Below, one piece after another: positions 48,870 to 60,085 of a stretch of DNA of 64,000 nucleotides (positions are counted from its first letter, which is position 1; every line of letters starts with the position of its first letter). The notes under the pieces were generated by a model. The model did not search any database and had not been told where the DNA came from. It saw only the letters and a list, made by a program, of their open reading frames with translations. The stretch is from Membranipora membranacea (Eukaryota > Bryozoa > Gymnolaemata > Cheilostomatida > Membraniporidae). The stretch is from NCBI GenBank assembly GCA_914767715.1, contig OU612075.1:9982001-10046000 (forward strand). Direction: 5' to 3'. Both the position numbers and the translations under genes were made by a program.

Positions 48870-51830
48870 TCATATTAATTATCAAATAATGGTTGTGCCT
48901 TGTATCAGCCGTGCAGAGGAAGCAGGTTTGAGCCTACTATATGTGTGAGATCAGATGATGATTACTGTATTCTGAACACTGTGAAACCAGAAAAGACCAT
49001 ACGCCAGGCATCCCTTCATATTATTGTAATCAGAAAAGGTGCACTCTCATCATATCATATCCGCTCCTTCACTGCCACCATATTTAATACACCTTTTATT
49101 TAAATCAATATTATATCAATATTATTTATCATAGTAGTATCTGTGCTTGTTATCTCTTCAGATTACTCACCCTACAACGTCACCCTCTTACTCCAACAGT
49201 CAGCAGCCAACATGATTGGCCAGCTTCCAGCAGAGGTACTCAACACATCAAAACAATTTCAGGTTTTACTTGATATGAGAGGGGTCAACCATTGAGTCAG
49301 CGACCTTTGACACAAGACATTGATAGTTTTGCAGGGTATTATATTTTATTCCGCTTTGTCAATTGAACTTTCATGGAGTTGTCCTCACATACATACTAGG
49401 AAGATGACTTAATCATCGGGAACCTTGTGATTTGTGTTGTATAAAAAAGGCAAAAATAATCCTAACACCACAACGTTTTCAAACAGATGTTACAATACTC
49501 TTTCTTCTCAATTGCTGTCCATAGGGTCAGAAAGATGTGAAAACCAGAAATGCTTGTACTTGATTACCTCAACATGTTGATAACATTCCAAAGTATTTTT
49601 CATAGGAGGCATAAGTAGAATTTGGTAGAATCAGGTAGAGTCCATTCTACTTTCTCAGTTTGCATAACTACAGTTTGATCAAACTGAGAAGTGCAATGAC
49701 ACAAGGAGTTAGAGACTTTAACTCCTAACGTAACTAAGTGTGTAATAAGTAAAGTTTTCATAGATTAATATAATTAGAGTGTGAAAAAAATTTGGTCTAT
49801 TTTGACTTCATTAAATTTAAGCTTCATGACCTAGCCATGTCACGCAGCTACCTACCCCGTATAACAAAAAAAGTAGCCGGGGAAAAGGCTATTCATGACC
49901 CGAGAAAAAGCTTAGATCTTAAACCAATCCATAGCCTTTACTACAACCAAGGAGTTGTAGACATACTCCATACTTCTAATGATGCAAGCTTTGTTTTATT
50001 CTCAGCTGCCGCAACAGGTTTGAACATCGTACATGACTACCAGCTCTACTCTTTTAAGTGTAGATCTACTCCTTTTCTTATTCTACTTTCTAGAAATGGA
50101 GTTGTTTTGAATAAATTCAGTTGTTATTAGCAAAGGATTTGTCTTTCTTCAACACATGGGGAGCTAAATCCCATCACCACCATGCCAGGACAAAAATGAT
50201 AATCAATGATTATGGAATCTATGCTCAAATAATTGCCTGGTGAATTCACCGAGTCACTGGCAAGTCATAGGGTAACATAGTGTCTCATAGTGTTGGTATC
50301 AATTTAATTGGACTATCAGATTAATTCACCTGTTGTCAATGTTGTACCCATTTTGGTGAAGAGAAGCTTTTCAATACAAGTATTATATATTATATATGAT
50401 GTAAATTTCAGACTTCATAGACCATCCAACTCTATTCACATGAGGCTTATTCCATCTTTGCTGAGTGGTATAAATAGGTGATGACCAGGCAACAAGTTGT
50501 GATAGTTAATATTGTAGCTGCTGACTTTATCGCATTATGATTAACAACTTGTCACAGAGTACAGCATGCCCAGCTTCTTATGGTCTGATTACAATCATTT
50601 CTAACAGATATTGGATATTGATGGTGTTACAGTGTGTGTGTTTATTTGTAGAGAAGCAATACTTTGAGGTGAATTTAAGTCTCAAAAAATAATAAACAGG
50701 AATGAGTACATCAGAAAACTTTTCAAAATTCCAAAAAGTGTTTGATTTTCAAAATTCAATTCACAGGATGTGAAGAACTGTAAATAGTAGTTTATCATCA
50801 CATGGTATTTTCGCAACTTGTAGTACCTGCAAAGGAGGTGTGTGTACCAGGTACCAGGTATTGATGCTCCTTCACTGGCCTTGTTTCTATAAACATAACT
50901 TCTTAACACAACATAACTCTTTCAGATGACATTAGTTATGAGGAAGTGGTAGCAAAAGATGAAAACTTGAAAGGTTCAAGGTGTGGAGAGTGGGAATATA
51001 GAAGCTGCACATGTAAATCATCACAATCAAAGTCTACTCTAGTAGCAGTCCTAGTATTAATTATCATATATCCACTTCTTTAGGACTGAATACAGAGCCG
51101 TAATGTTTTGTGAAGTGGCTGTAATAAATATTCAAGGTATGTTTGTGTGTGTAAAGCTGAACACTAGTAGCCTTGAATTGACCCCGTTGCGCTAGGGTTT
51201 GCTGATGGAATTTTTTTATCTGATTCAACATGCTTGCTCAAAATCTGAACGGGTTTGGACCTTGAATCAATAGCAAATCAATGTACATCAAACACCCGTA
51301 CGCTTCGCTTTTGCCATTTGCAGTTCAACTGTAGACCTCGGCTCGGAGTAACAATGAAACTGTGGTTAACTCTGTGTCTTAGTTATGTATTAGACTCCCA
51401 GTTATAAAAGCTCCAAAAAATCGATGGGGAAATACCAGAGAATAAACTCAATTTCACAGCTATTAGAGATCGACAAACCAATAAATATATTGCAAGTAGT
51501 TCAAGTTGAGCATAATTAAGTTTTGAAGTCCGTGTGAATTTGAATACTTTAGCTGATCTGTAGACTGATTACGAAATTAGCTTGCCAGCCAGACAAAAAC
51601 CGCCCAAGTGATATGACACCCAAACACAGGCTAGACGGTCAGGTCCCAGGTCAAAGCCCACATACTTATCCTTCTTACTACCTAGGTAGAATACAACAAT
51701 GAGAAGCTGGGTGGTTACTGATTACTTTCTATAACTGGCCCTAGATTAATGCATTAATAAATCACTTGCTAACCACACGACTAACTACCTGAAACACGTC
51801 AGCCAGTCAGCGACTTTGGAAGAGCTTACT
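48870..51830. other. Gene-free stretch with short hairpins
   Basis: No convincing coding region. A 112-codon frame at 49792-50130 (plus) has no recognisable motif and no splice partner that I could find. Small inverted repeats occur at 49660-49705 (TTTCTCAGTTTG / CAAACTGAGAA) and 50482-50560 (AACAAGTTGTGA / AACAACTTGTCA). Confidence 0.4.
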
Positions 51831-51835
51831 CAATC

Positions 51836-52402
51836 CGAACTCAAGAGCCAGGATACTAAACGTTAACTCCCCTGAATTAAAGCACGACATATCTTGCTTA
51901 CCCATCTGTATGACCATGTTCTTCAAGCCGTGAGATATCCACGACCAGTGAATCTGTGATCATTAGGGTTATAGATCACCTCTAATGCTTATATTAAGGG
52001 AAGTTCAGACGTTACCTAACAAATTGTTCCTCATGTAGCAACAGGAAAGAGAACAGACACATGCTGTTGTATATTCAAGCAGTCACCTTTACCTTATATA
52101 GTCTCAATGCGAACTCAATGCGAACTCAAGAGCCAGGATACTAAACGTTAACTCCCCTGAATTAAAGCATGACATATCTTGCTTACCCACGCTGCATGAC
52201 CATGTTCCTGAAGCCGTGAGATATCTCCACGACCAGTTAATCTGAGATCATGAAGGGTTATAGATCACCTCTTATGCTTATATTAAGGGAAGTTCAGACG
52301 TTACCAAACAAATTGTTCCTCATGTAGCAAAATGAGAGAGAATAGACACAAGCTGTTGTATATTAAAGCGGTCACCTTTACTTTATTTAGACTCTTTTGG
52401 AA
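51836..52402. repeat. Tandem duplication of a 285-bp unit
   Basis: Two head-to-tail copies (51836-52120 and 52121-about 52402) each start CGAACTCAAGAGCCAGGATA and run through GTTAACTCCCCTGAATTAAAG to CAGTCACCTTTAC-like sequence. They differ by scattered substitutions and 1-3 bp indels, roughly 5-8%. The offset is 285 bp. No ORF spans a unit. Confidence 0.85.
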
Positions 52403-54066
52403 CTAGCGAAATTTTAGTGCTAGACTCCAACAAACTAACTAATACTTCCTCCATGAGAGTGATCATTGTGACTGAGAAACCCTCCTTAAACAACAATGAA
52501 AACTAAGTTTTCAATGACTATGACACTCCTACTGAACCAAGGTCATTAAACCAAATGAAAACAGCTAACTCATCGTCACCAACTAGCATAGCTCAAGGGT
52601 TGAACAATAGATATTCTCACACTATTTTCATCACAGAACTACCCAGAAAATGAGGAAATATAGATAGATGTAAATCTATAAAAAAGTGTCCCAAATAATC
52701 ATTGCGGAATATGAAGCTCATGCAGGACCACAAAGCAAACTAGTAGTAAGAACAGTCAGTCAACAATACAAACTGAAGCCACCTGCATACCTTTTATATT
52801 TTAGAGTTACCCTCCCCTATTTTCTTTTACACCAGTAGGTTACCGTGACGGCTTGAAATACAGCTGCCTCTTTATTGACAAATTGAATATTGTTCCCCTA
52901 TCTTGACACTGCTGGTTCGCCTTTGACCATATCAAACAACAGCAAGGGATGCTTAGGTGAGTATGTTGCCACAATGCACAATGGGGATCTTTTCATGGCT
53001 TCTAGTGATCAGCTTTACCAAATACAAGCATCCCTTAAATTATTATCACAGCGACTCCTACATAACATTACGGCTCAGATTTCAGACCTAAAGAAGTGTG
53101 TATTATGATAATTAATTGCAGACCGTTACTAGAGCAGAGAATGATGTGTGATGACTTACACTTGATTCTCATATATTGCCACAGATTCCCACATTACTCT
53201 CATATTTCTCATTGTGATAATGGGTTAAAGGAGTGATCTTCTCTCTTCCTCTATGTATTCTTCACATCAATTATATCTGAAAGTGAAAGAGAATACATTT
53301 GAGATAGTTGAAGGATTTTTATAGCAATTCAAAATGACATTTTGGCAGCACCGGAACTTGGCATCAAACATCAGTGGAGGTAAATCACAATAAATCGAAG
53401 GTAGGTCCATATGTTGGCTCTGATTTGTCAATCACATCAGGACCAACACATTGACTAGTCATTCTAGGTGCAACCAAGGAAATTCTGAAAATTCATCAAT
53501 ATACTACGCAATAGAGAACTTTAAGTTTTCCTGTTAATGATTACAAGCTTTAGTGAGTTTTATCATAGAGGTCAGGGGAGCTTTTAAAAAGGCGAATTCT
53601 TATATGTCTCTCAATATTGACTTATTATTTGTATTAATGTTAGTTTGGTTTTTGGTTAAGAATAGAAAATGGCCGTACCAGGTTTGTTACAGCTGCTGCC
53701 ACCAGAGGGTTTGTGTGTCAGTATCTCAGCCTGTTCTGTCAGGATGTAATGATTCTGTCAGTATGGAAGCTTGGCTGGTCCCAGAATGAGTTAGTCGCTG
53801 AACATTTACTGTAAATATCAATCAAACCGTGTATGAAGGTAAAAGTATTCAAATTATTATAATCAAATGCTACTTACACATCAAATACTATCATGTCGCG
53901 TGTCTTAAAAGTTTCTAGCAGCAGAAATGAGGGCTTGAACTGAGAAATGATAGTGTGTAAATTCGAAGGGATGCAGCAACTAATTTATCAACCACAAAGC
54001 ATGTAGCAAGTTTTAGCTTTGTCATAGGACTGGAGTTAATCCATCCCCTCACTGTAATCAACCTAC
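52403..54066. other. Gene-free stretch
   Basis: AT-rich sequence with only short frames. On the minus strand an acceptor-like TTTACAG near 53800 precedes sequence loosely like the exon cassettes further right, but without a matching donor. No coding evidence. Confidence 0.35.
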
Positions 54067-54891
54067 CATACAAGTTGTCGAAAGATAATCTGTCCGTACG
54101 CAGGAAGGGCTCCCTATCATTATCTTATTAGTCTCTCATCCTCCAAGTATTGTGCTCAATCAGTATGAGTGAGTTGCTGTAAATATGGATAAAGCCATTT
54201 ATGGAGGTAAGGCATGCTACAACTTCGGGTGCCTCAAATGTCTATGGCAGAATGGAATGGAATTGAAAAAGGGTACTGCTTCACACCTCCAGATTTTTTT
54301 GAAATCCATGGACTCAATTACTGTTAACACAAACAGTCGTCATAGTATTTTGATTCTCTTGAATAACAGGTATTAGGTATGTATGTGTATGTATGGAGGT
54401 TTCGGGATCATCTTGCTGGGTTCAAAATTATTCACATACAATTAATCTCCCACGGTTCTCAAACTTACCATAGAAGTGGTGCGAAGATGATATGGGAGGC
54501 TTGGCTGTCTTCACTCTCAGAACGCCTCCCTATCATTGTTTTTGCCCCCCACATTCCCAGTTTGTGTCACAGTTCATTAGCCATCAGTGATAAATGGTTC
54601 AGAGGTTTGCATTGTCTCCAACCGCAGAATACTGATTCCTGGAATTAAACGATGGAACACTTATACAAATGCTCGCCAGAAACTTGATTATTATCGATCT
54701 ACTAAACACCAAAACCTGACAGTGTATGGATTTCAAGGAGTGCAGCAGTGGCCTCATCAGGTGCAAACTATGGTATAAGTTTGAATCTTGTCAACTGACT
54801 GGTTCCATGGCGAAATAAGTAATGAATCTCCCAATGTTATCTAACCTACCATAGCAGTTGTCGAAAAACGATCCGGGAGGCCTGGCTCCGA

Positions 54892-54966
54892 CTCTCCGTA
54901 CATAGATCCGGGAGGCCTGGCTCCGACTCTCCGTACATAGATGGCTCCGACTCTCCGTACATAGAT
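54892..54966. repeat. Short tandem repeat inside one cassette
   Basis: A 35-bp unit (starts ATCCGGGAGGCCTGGCTCCG) occurs twice, followed by a partial third copy beginning GATGGCTCCGACTC. It expands the second cassette of the array. Confidence 0.8.
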
Positions 54967-55197
54967 GGCCTCCATATCACATATTATCTCCCACTCTTTC
55001 CCAGTCTTTCCATTGCGGTTAAGCAGAAGGAGTTGCTGTTAATAAGAATACAAATGTATTCACTTATTCTTATACGTTACTAGCTACATCAAATTTTACT
55101 ACATCCGGTGTCATAAAAGTCCGACGCAGAAAATATTTTCCAAGCTTTATCTTCAAAAAATTACTATACGGAGAAAAAAGCAAGCACTTAAATTAAT

Positions 55198-55448
55198 CAG
55201 GGGGGGTCTTTCAATTAGAAACAGCAAAAATCGCAATCTGATCGCTCACTCAGTGAGTGAGCGATACCTGCTAGGGGTCTCGCTTTCAGATCGCTCAGTC
55301 ACTTGATTGAACTATATACATTCTGAGTGAGCGATCTGGGAGCGATTTTGTCTAATTGAAAGACCAAGTGAGTGATAATTTTGAGCGATGTGATAGTGAT
55401 AACTTGCTTTAGTAAAGGATCGCTCTTCCTAATTGAAAGACCCCCCTG
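55198..55448. mobile_element. TIR element (MITE), about 250 bp
   Basis: A perfect 20-bp terminal inverted repeat, CAGGGGGGTCTTTCAATTAG, bounds the unit. Inside, GATCGCTCACTCAGTGAGTGAGCGAT and further GAGCGAT copies form nested palindromes, and TCTAATTGAAAGACC repeats at 55350. The CAGGGG start is reminiscent of hAT-type termini, but I see no clear 8-bp target duplication. No transposase. It separates cassettes 2 and 3 of the exon-like array. Confidence 0.8.
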
Positions 55449-56078
55449 GCTGATTCAGGGTTAGAATATTAACAAGTTTCCTAATGTATTAAACTTACCA
55501 TAGAAGTAGTCCGATGATGTTTTGGGAGGCTTGGCTGATTGTTTGTACACAGAAGGCCTCCCTGTCATTATTTTATTCTCCCACATTCCCAGTCTTTGCC
55601 TTGTGCTATTTCTCATCATGCTGCTCCTAATGTGAGGTAGATGGAGGACATGGCTGCTGATCCTCCAGAGTGATATAGTCTCTCACTCTTTACTGTAACC
55701 ATCAATCAAGTCATGTATGGAGGTCAAAGTGTTTGATTACTATCAAATACTACTCGATGCAGCAAATACTATCATTTCAGGTAACCTTAAAAGTGATTGC
55801 AGAATATGGTTTGAATCAAGGCTATCGATTCATCACCAGTTAATTATTGGTAAGATATAGCACCAGATCATAGTTACATTGTATCACTCAATCTTACCAA
55901 TACGAAATCTAAGATACGTCAACAACAGAGCTGTCTCCCCAGCAAACAAGACACTCAAGATAGTAACTCACTACTACGGACTACCAGATTGTCAAAGTGC
56001 TGATTAACCAGTATGAGCTCATTTCTATAGCACAGAGTAGGGCTTCACCAGTTTGATTATGTTTGGAATTCAAGGAAT

Positions 56079-56771
56079 GTTTCATGTACTTTGTAGGTCG
56101 CAGTGCATTGGGTACATGCAGTGTTTCATGTACTTTGTAGGTGGCAGTGCTTGGGGTACATGCAGTGTTTCATGTACTTTGTAGGTGGCAGTGCTTGGGG
56201 TACATGCAGTGTTTCATGTACTTTGTAGGTCGCAGTGCATAGGGTACGTGCAGTGTTTCATGTACTCTGTAGGTCGCAGTGCATTGGGTACGTGCAGTGT
56301 TTCATGTACTTTGTAGGGCGCAGTGCATGGGGTACGTGCAGTGTTTCATGTACTTTGTAGGTCGCAGTGCATAGGGTACGTGCAGTGTTTCATGTACTTT
56401 GTAGGTGGCAGTGCATGAGGTACGTGCAGTGTTTCATGTACTCTGTACGGCGCAGTGCATAGTGTACGTGCAATGTTTCATGTACTTTGTAGGTCGCAGT
56501 GCTCAGGGTACGTGCAGTGTTTCATGTACTTTGAAGGTCGCAGTGCTTGGGGTACGTGCAGTGTTTCATGTACTCTGTAGGTCGCAGTGCTTGGGGTACG
56601 TGCAGTGTTTCATGTACTTTGTAGGTCGCAGTGCATGAGGTACATGCAGTGTTTCATGTACTTTGTAGGTGGCAGTGCATGAGGTACGTGCAGTGTTTCA
56701 TGTACTCTGTAGGGCGCAGTGAATGGGGTACGTGCAATGTTTCGTGTACTTTGTAGGACGCAGTGCATGGG
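56079..56771. repeat. Minisatellite, 44-bp unit, about 15.75 copies
   Basis: Units start GTTTCATGTACTTTGTAGG at 56079 and every 44 bp after that up to 56739, with no length change anywhere; the copies vary only by substitutions (for example GTCGCAGTGC / GTGGCAGTGC, ACATGCA / ACGTGCA). The unit is not a multiple of three, so frames rotate and the apparent ORFs here are by-products. No spacers of different sequence occur, so it is not a CRISPR array. Confidence 0.95.
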
Positions 56772-57014
56772 AAAATAACTCTTAACATTGACCTCAAAAT
56801 TTACCATGAAAATAACTCGTGTGTAACTTACCATAATATAAAGAGTGAGGAAGTGAAACTGGCTGTATGTGATTCGAAAAGAGTGGTCTCGGGCGATGTC
56901 ATCAGTAGGATCACTGTTTCAGTTCCAATCAAACCGCAGTCTCCACAGACCAATAATGTTCAGTACAGCAACCTGTCTCTGTCTGAAAAGTATTTGGACA
57001 TCTATAAAGCCTAA
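56763..57014 (+). other. Short unassigned ORF after the minisatellite
   Basis: An 83-codon frame with protein-like composition (NIKSEEVKLAVCDSKRVV, SGDVISRITVSVPIKP, EKYLDIYKA) and a natural TAA end. It begins inside the last minisatellite unit. There is no acceptor that would make it a clean 3' exon, and no homologue I can name. Low-confidence coding remnant. Confidence 0.2.
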
Positions 57015-58495
57015 TATATAACTAAATCAAATACCGCATAACGATCACAGTATGTTTGTAGGCCTAACTAGCTCATGACGTAGATGATTAATGTGAAGTG
57101 CCTGCATTGGAACAATTCAAAACAGAAATTGAACATCACTATTTATTATAGAGTCTGATATTGCCATGTTCACCTAAAGACGACAGATAAAACAGCCTCA
57201 TCAACTTACTGAAGTATTCATACAGTACATGCTGAGGTTTTGTAGATTGAAAATATACACTGATAAATAATCTGTCCATTACTCACAGTGCTCATCAGGC
57301 AGGTAGAGGAGATGTAAACTGAGAGAGTTTAGACCAGTGAACTAGACCAAGATTCAGGCAAGTAAAGTTGAGCACCGCTTCGTTATTTCATCCCTGCAGC
57401 ACATTTGTCTGGCGCTATATCTGCAGTCAAAGATCAAGACAAACATCAAAACATCGGAATTTGTAAACTAGTAATATAGAGTCATCAAAATAACTATCAG
57501 AAATCAGAGTAGAGTATTATCAGATGTTAAAATCACACCAATAGCAATATAGAGTACTATGTAAGTATGTATTTATATGATAGCGATGTAGCAGCAAACA
57601 TAAGCTACAAGGCCTTCAAGTTAACTCATCCACTTACCAAGCTCCTCAGAGACATCTATTCAGCTCGCCTGCTGGGGCTCAACTGATTTGAGTTCATGGA
57701 TAATGGCTTCATAATAATGTATGATGTCATTGTAATGTTAGGAATTTCAACAAAGAAAATATCAGCAAAGTAACAATCGTGAAGAAACTTACAGGGTTTG
57801 GGAGTTCTCTCCACACAGTGCCATTCTTGGCAAGAAGCGCAATCATCCCTAGACTAGGGCTTTATTGTTTTTATTTGGAAAATCAAATCATTTCCAACAC
57901 AGTGATCTTGTGCATGTCGGTACACTTTTCAATCCGATCAAAATCTACACAGCAACGGTTAAATAAATTAAAATATCTTCGCCATCAAGTGAACCAACAC
58001 CCAAGTGAACCAGTGACCCAACAGTTACATAGCACCCACCCAACCTAGCTTCAGTCAATCTTATTTTTTTGTAAATATTAGCCGATGTGTTTATTTACAG
58101 TGAGGTGTTACGAAATTTTGGAGCTAAACTTCGAACAATATAAAGACAATTTTTGTTTCTATGTGTATAATAAAAAAAACAGCACCAAAATCGAATAACC
58201 TGTTGCCGAGATATTCACATGTTTCGGAAAAGTGCACAAGATCACTGTGAATAAAAGTGCCAATTCAATCAATGAATGAAGACAAGAAAAAAGCAACGAA
58301 GTGAAGAGGCATGTAAATTGAAAAGTCGTTTGTACACTCCAAACAAGCGCAGCCTGGGAGCATAACTCAAAGACATAGACTCATTAAATCATTTCGAATG
58401 GTAATTATAACGCAAGATAAATTAAAACAATTCCTACAGACAATGGCGTACTCAGCCACTCTCTTAAACCAAGGTATGCAATTGATCCAACATAA
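57015..58495. other. Gene-free stretch with minus-strand splice-like sites
   Basis: No coding ORF. Good donor sequences on the minus strand (GTAAGT) lie near 57633 and 57790, and an acceptor-like CCCCAG near 57665. These could belong to a non-coding minus-strand transcript together with the cassettes at 54-55.7 kb. Confidence 0.25.
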
Positions 58496-58504
58496 ATCAC
58501 TAAA

Positions 58505-58580
58505 CCATAGGACTGCCGTATTTCCCAACTTTGGGCCCAAACAAGCCCAAAGTTAGGAAATGTGGCAGTCCTATGCACTA
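58505..58580. repeat. Hairpin of about 75 bp
   Basis: CATAGGACTGCC...CCAACTTTGGGC is mirrored by GCCCAAAGTTAGG...GGCAGTCCTATG, with small mismatches. It is a probable minimal fold-back element. Confidence 0.75.
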
Positions 58581-58829
58581 CGCTGTCTATGAAGTCATTT
58601 CTTCTGAAAATTGAATATCATTTCTTGTGACAGCCAATTTGCAGGTGCTGTGCTGGCAATTTTCAGAATTATTAATCAAAATAAGTAAGAAGGTTGCATT
58701 GCCAAGTTGAACGCTGAATGATGTCTAACAATGAAGGAATCGATCATTACTCACAATTGTATGGAGGGAGGTCTGGCTTACCTCATTACTCCAGCACTTG
58801 GAAGGACTCCCTCTCTATGTTCAGGTTGA

Positions 58830-59935
58830 GCTATATTGTCTGTGTTGAAGTGTTTGTGTGTATATATACTTTTATTGTCAATCTACAATCATCTTTATGA
58901 ATGTTTTTCATGCAGTGACAGAACAAATAACTTAAACAATAAGGAACAGTGGAGAGACAAAGAAAAAAAAATACACTAGTAAATAAAAATTAATCAGATC
59001 TGAATATCATTACAGTTGCATGGTCTGCGCCTCGATATTTCTGTGTGAAGGGCCCTGCTTCAGCTCTGAGCTTTTTAATATAAATATAATTATTAAAATA
59101 CAAAGCCGTACACTCACCAGTACCTTGCAACATGCTCATCACTATCAAATCGAATTTCAAATTTCAAATTTACTTGTTTTAAACACAGCCAAAAAAAAAG
59201 TTACACACCAGCCATTAAGCTAATTTTTTTTATTTTTGCTACCGCATTCATATTTTATTGTTATTCATAATATTGTTATTCATAATATGCCTGCACACAG
59301 AGGCTTTTTCTGTACTTTTATAATTCTGTACACGAAAATAAAAGATTACTAACTAACTCTGAGCTTGTTAGCATTGAGTGTTAAACATTCCATGCTATGG
59401 TAGATACTGTATAGATTGAGAGTAGTTTTTATGCTTGAGACTTTAATTGCCGATTAAATTGAATTAATTGTAAAATATTGAATTTATTTTATTGACTTGA
59501 AATCTAAAGGGTTCCAATGACTAAAGTGGAGCTTAAAACTATTTTTTGTATATCAATTTTCCGAGGACTGTATCCATTGAATTGCAAGTGGTGCATGCAA
59601 TGGTGCTGTAGGGCAATCCTACAAGTGGAATTCATTGACAGCCCGTGGTAAAAAAACTACGCAATCACTGACATTTCAGCCAAAATGCTGGAGGTATTGT
59701 AAAATGACAACTTTTGAAAACCAAAGTGCCTTTTTCCTTCCAAATGGAACCTGCTCCGAAGACTGAAGGTTATGATTATTAGAATATAATGATGAAACAG
59801 TGAGATATTTGTTTTTTAGTTACGCAATGCAACAAAGGTGCTCAAAAGCTATTTATGAACAATGTGATGAAACAGTTTTGGTTTCCTCCAATTTCAATCT
59901 CAAATTCACTTCATCATCGTGCTATGCGCCCCTTA
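58830..59935. other. Gene-free AT-rich stretch
   Basis: Only short frames. A 17-bp direct repeat (TTATTGTTATTCATAATA type) occurs twice near 59257-59290. Nothing else recognised. Confidence 0.35.
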
Positions 59936-59937
59936 CA

Positions 59938-60085
59938 TTACCTCACCTTACCCCAGATCAAGTTTGATACATTTTGCCCGCATTTGAGTTGCCCCTCTCT
60001 ACTGACACCCGTATCAGTAGAGAGGGGCAACTCCAATGCGGGCAAAATGGATCAAACTTGATCCAACCTTACCCTACCTTACTCG
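59938..60085. repeat. Long perfect-stem hairpin element
   Basis: Arms of about 60 bp contain GATCAAGTTTGAT, TTTTGCCCGCAT, GAGTTGCCCCTCTCTACTGA and their reverse complements around a 9-11 base loop. The outer flanks also pair loosely, because the CACCTTACCCC and AACCTTACCCT motifs sit on the same strand. The GAGTTGCCCCTCTC block is the same motif (AGAGGGGCAACTC) found dispersed elsewhere. Confidence 0.8.

Larger units (their letters stand above)
54067..55692 (-). repeat. Array of four diverged exon-like cassettes
   Basis: Read on the minus strand, four related segments each run from a pyrimidine-rich AG acceptor to a TATG|GTAAGT or TATG|GTAGGT donor: 55499-55692, 54850-55035, 54469-54638 and 54067-54176. 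Shared blocks are ACTGGGAATGTGGGAG, GATAGGGAGGC, a GCCAAGCCTCCC block and GACNACTTCTATG. Two of them share CAACTC right after the acceptor. Every cassette has stops in all frames over its full length, so as a whole they are not protein-coding; short frames from an internal ATG to the donor stay open. They may be duplicated non-coding exons of a minus-strand transcript or a repeat family with splice-like ends. Confidence 0.45.

Noticed and set aside
49792-50130. 112-codon plus-strand ORF
   Set aside because: No recognisable domain, no splice partners and AT-driven composition; kept only as part of the gene-free description.
56079-56771. Regular repeats that could suggest a CRISPR array
   Set aside because: Units are contiguous with no distinct spacers, and the window is animal nuclear DNA.
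56405-56834. Overlapping ORFs on both strands that look like repeated Cys/Val/Phe-rich peptides
   Set aside because: They are read-through of the 44-bp minisatellite; the unit is not a multiple of three and the frames rotate, so they carry no coding constraint.
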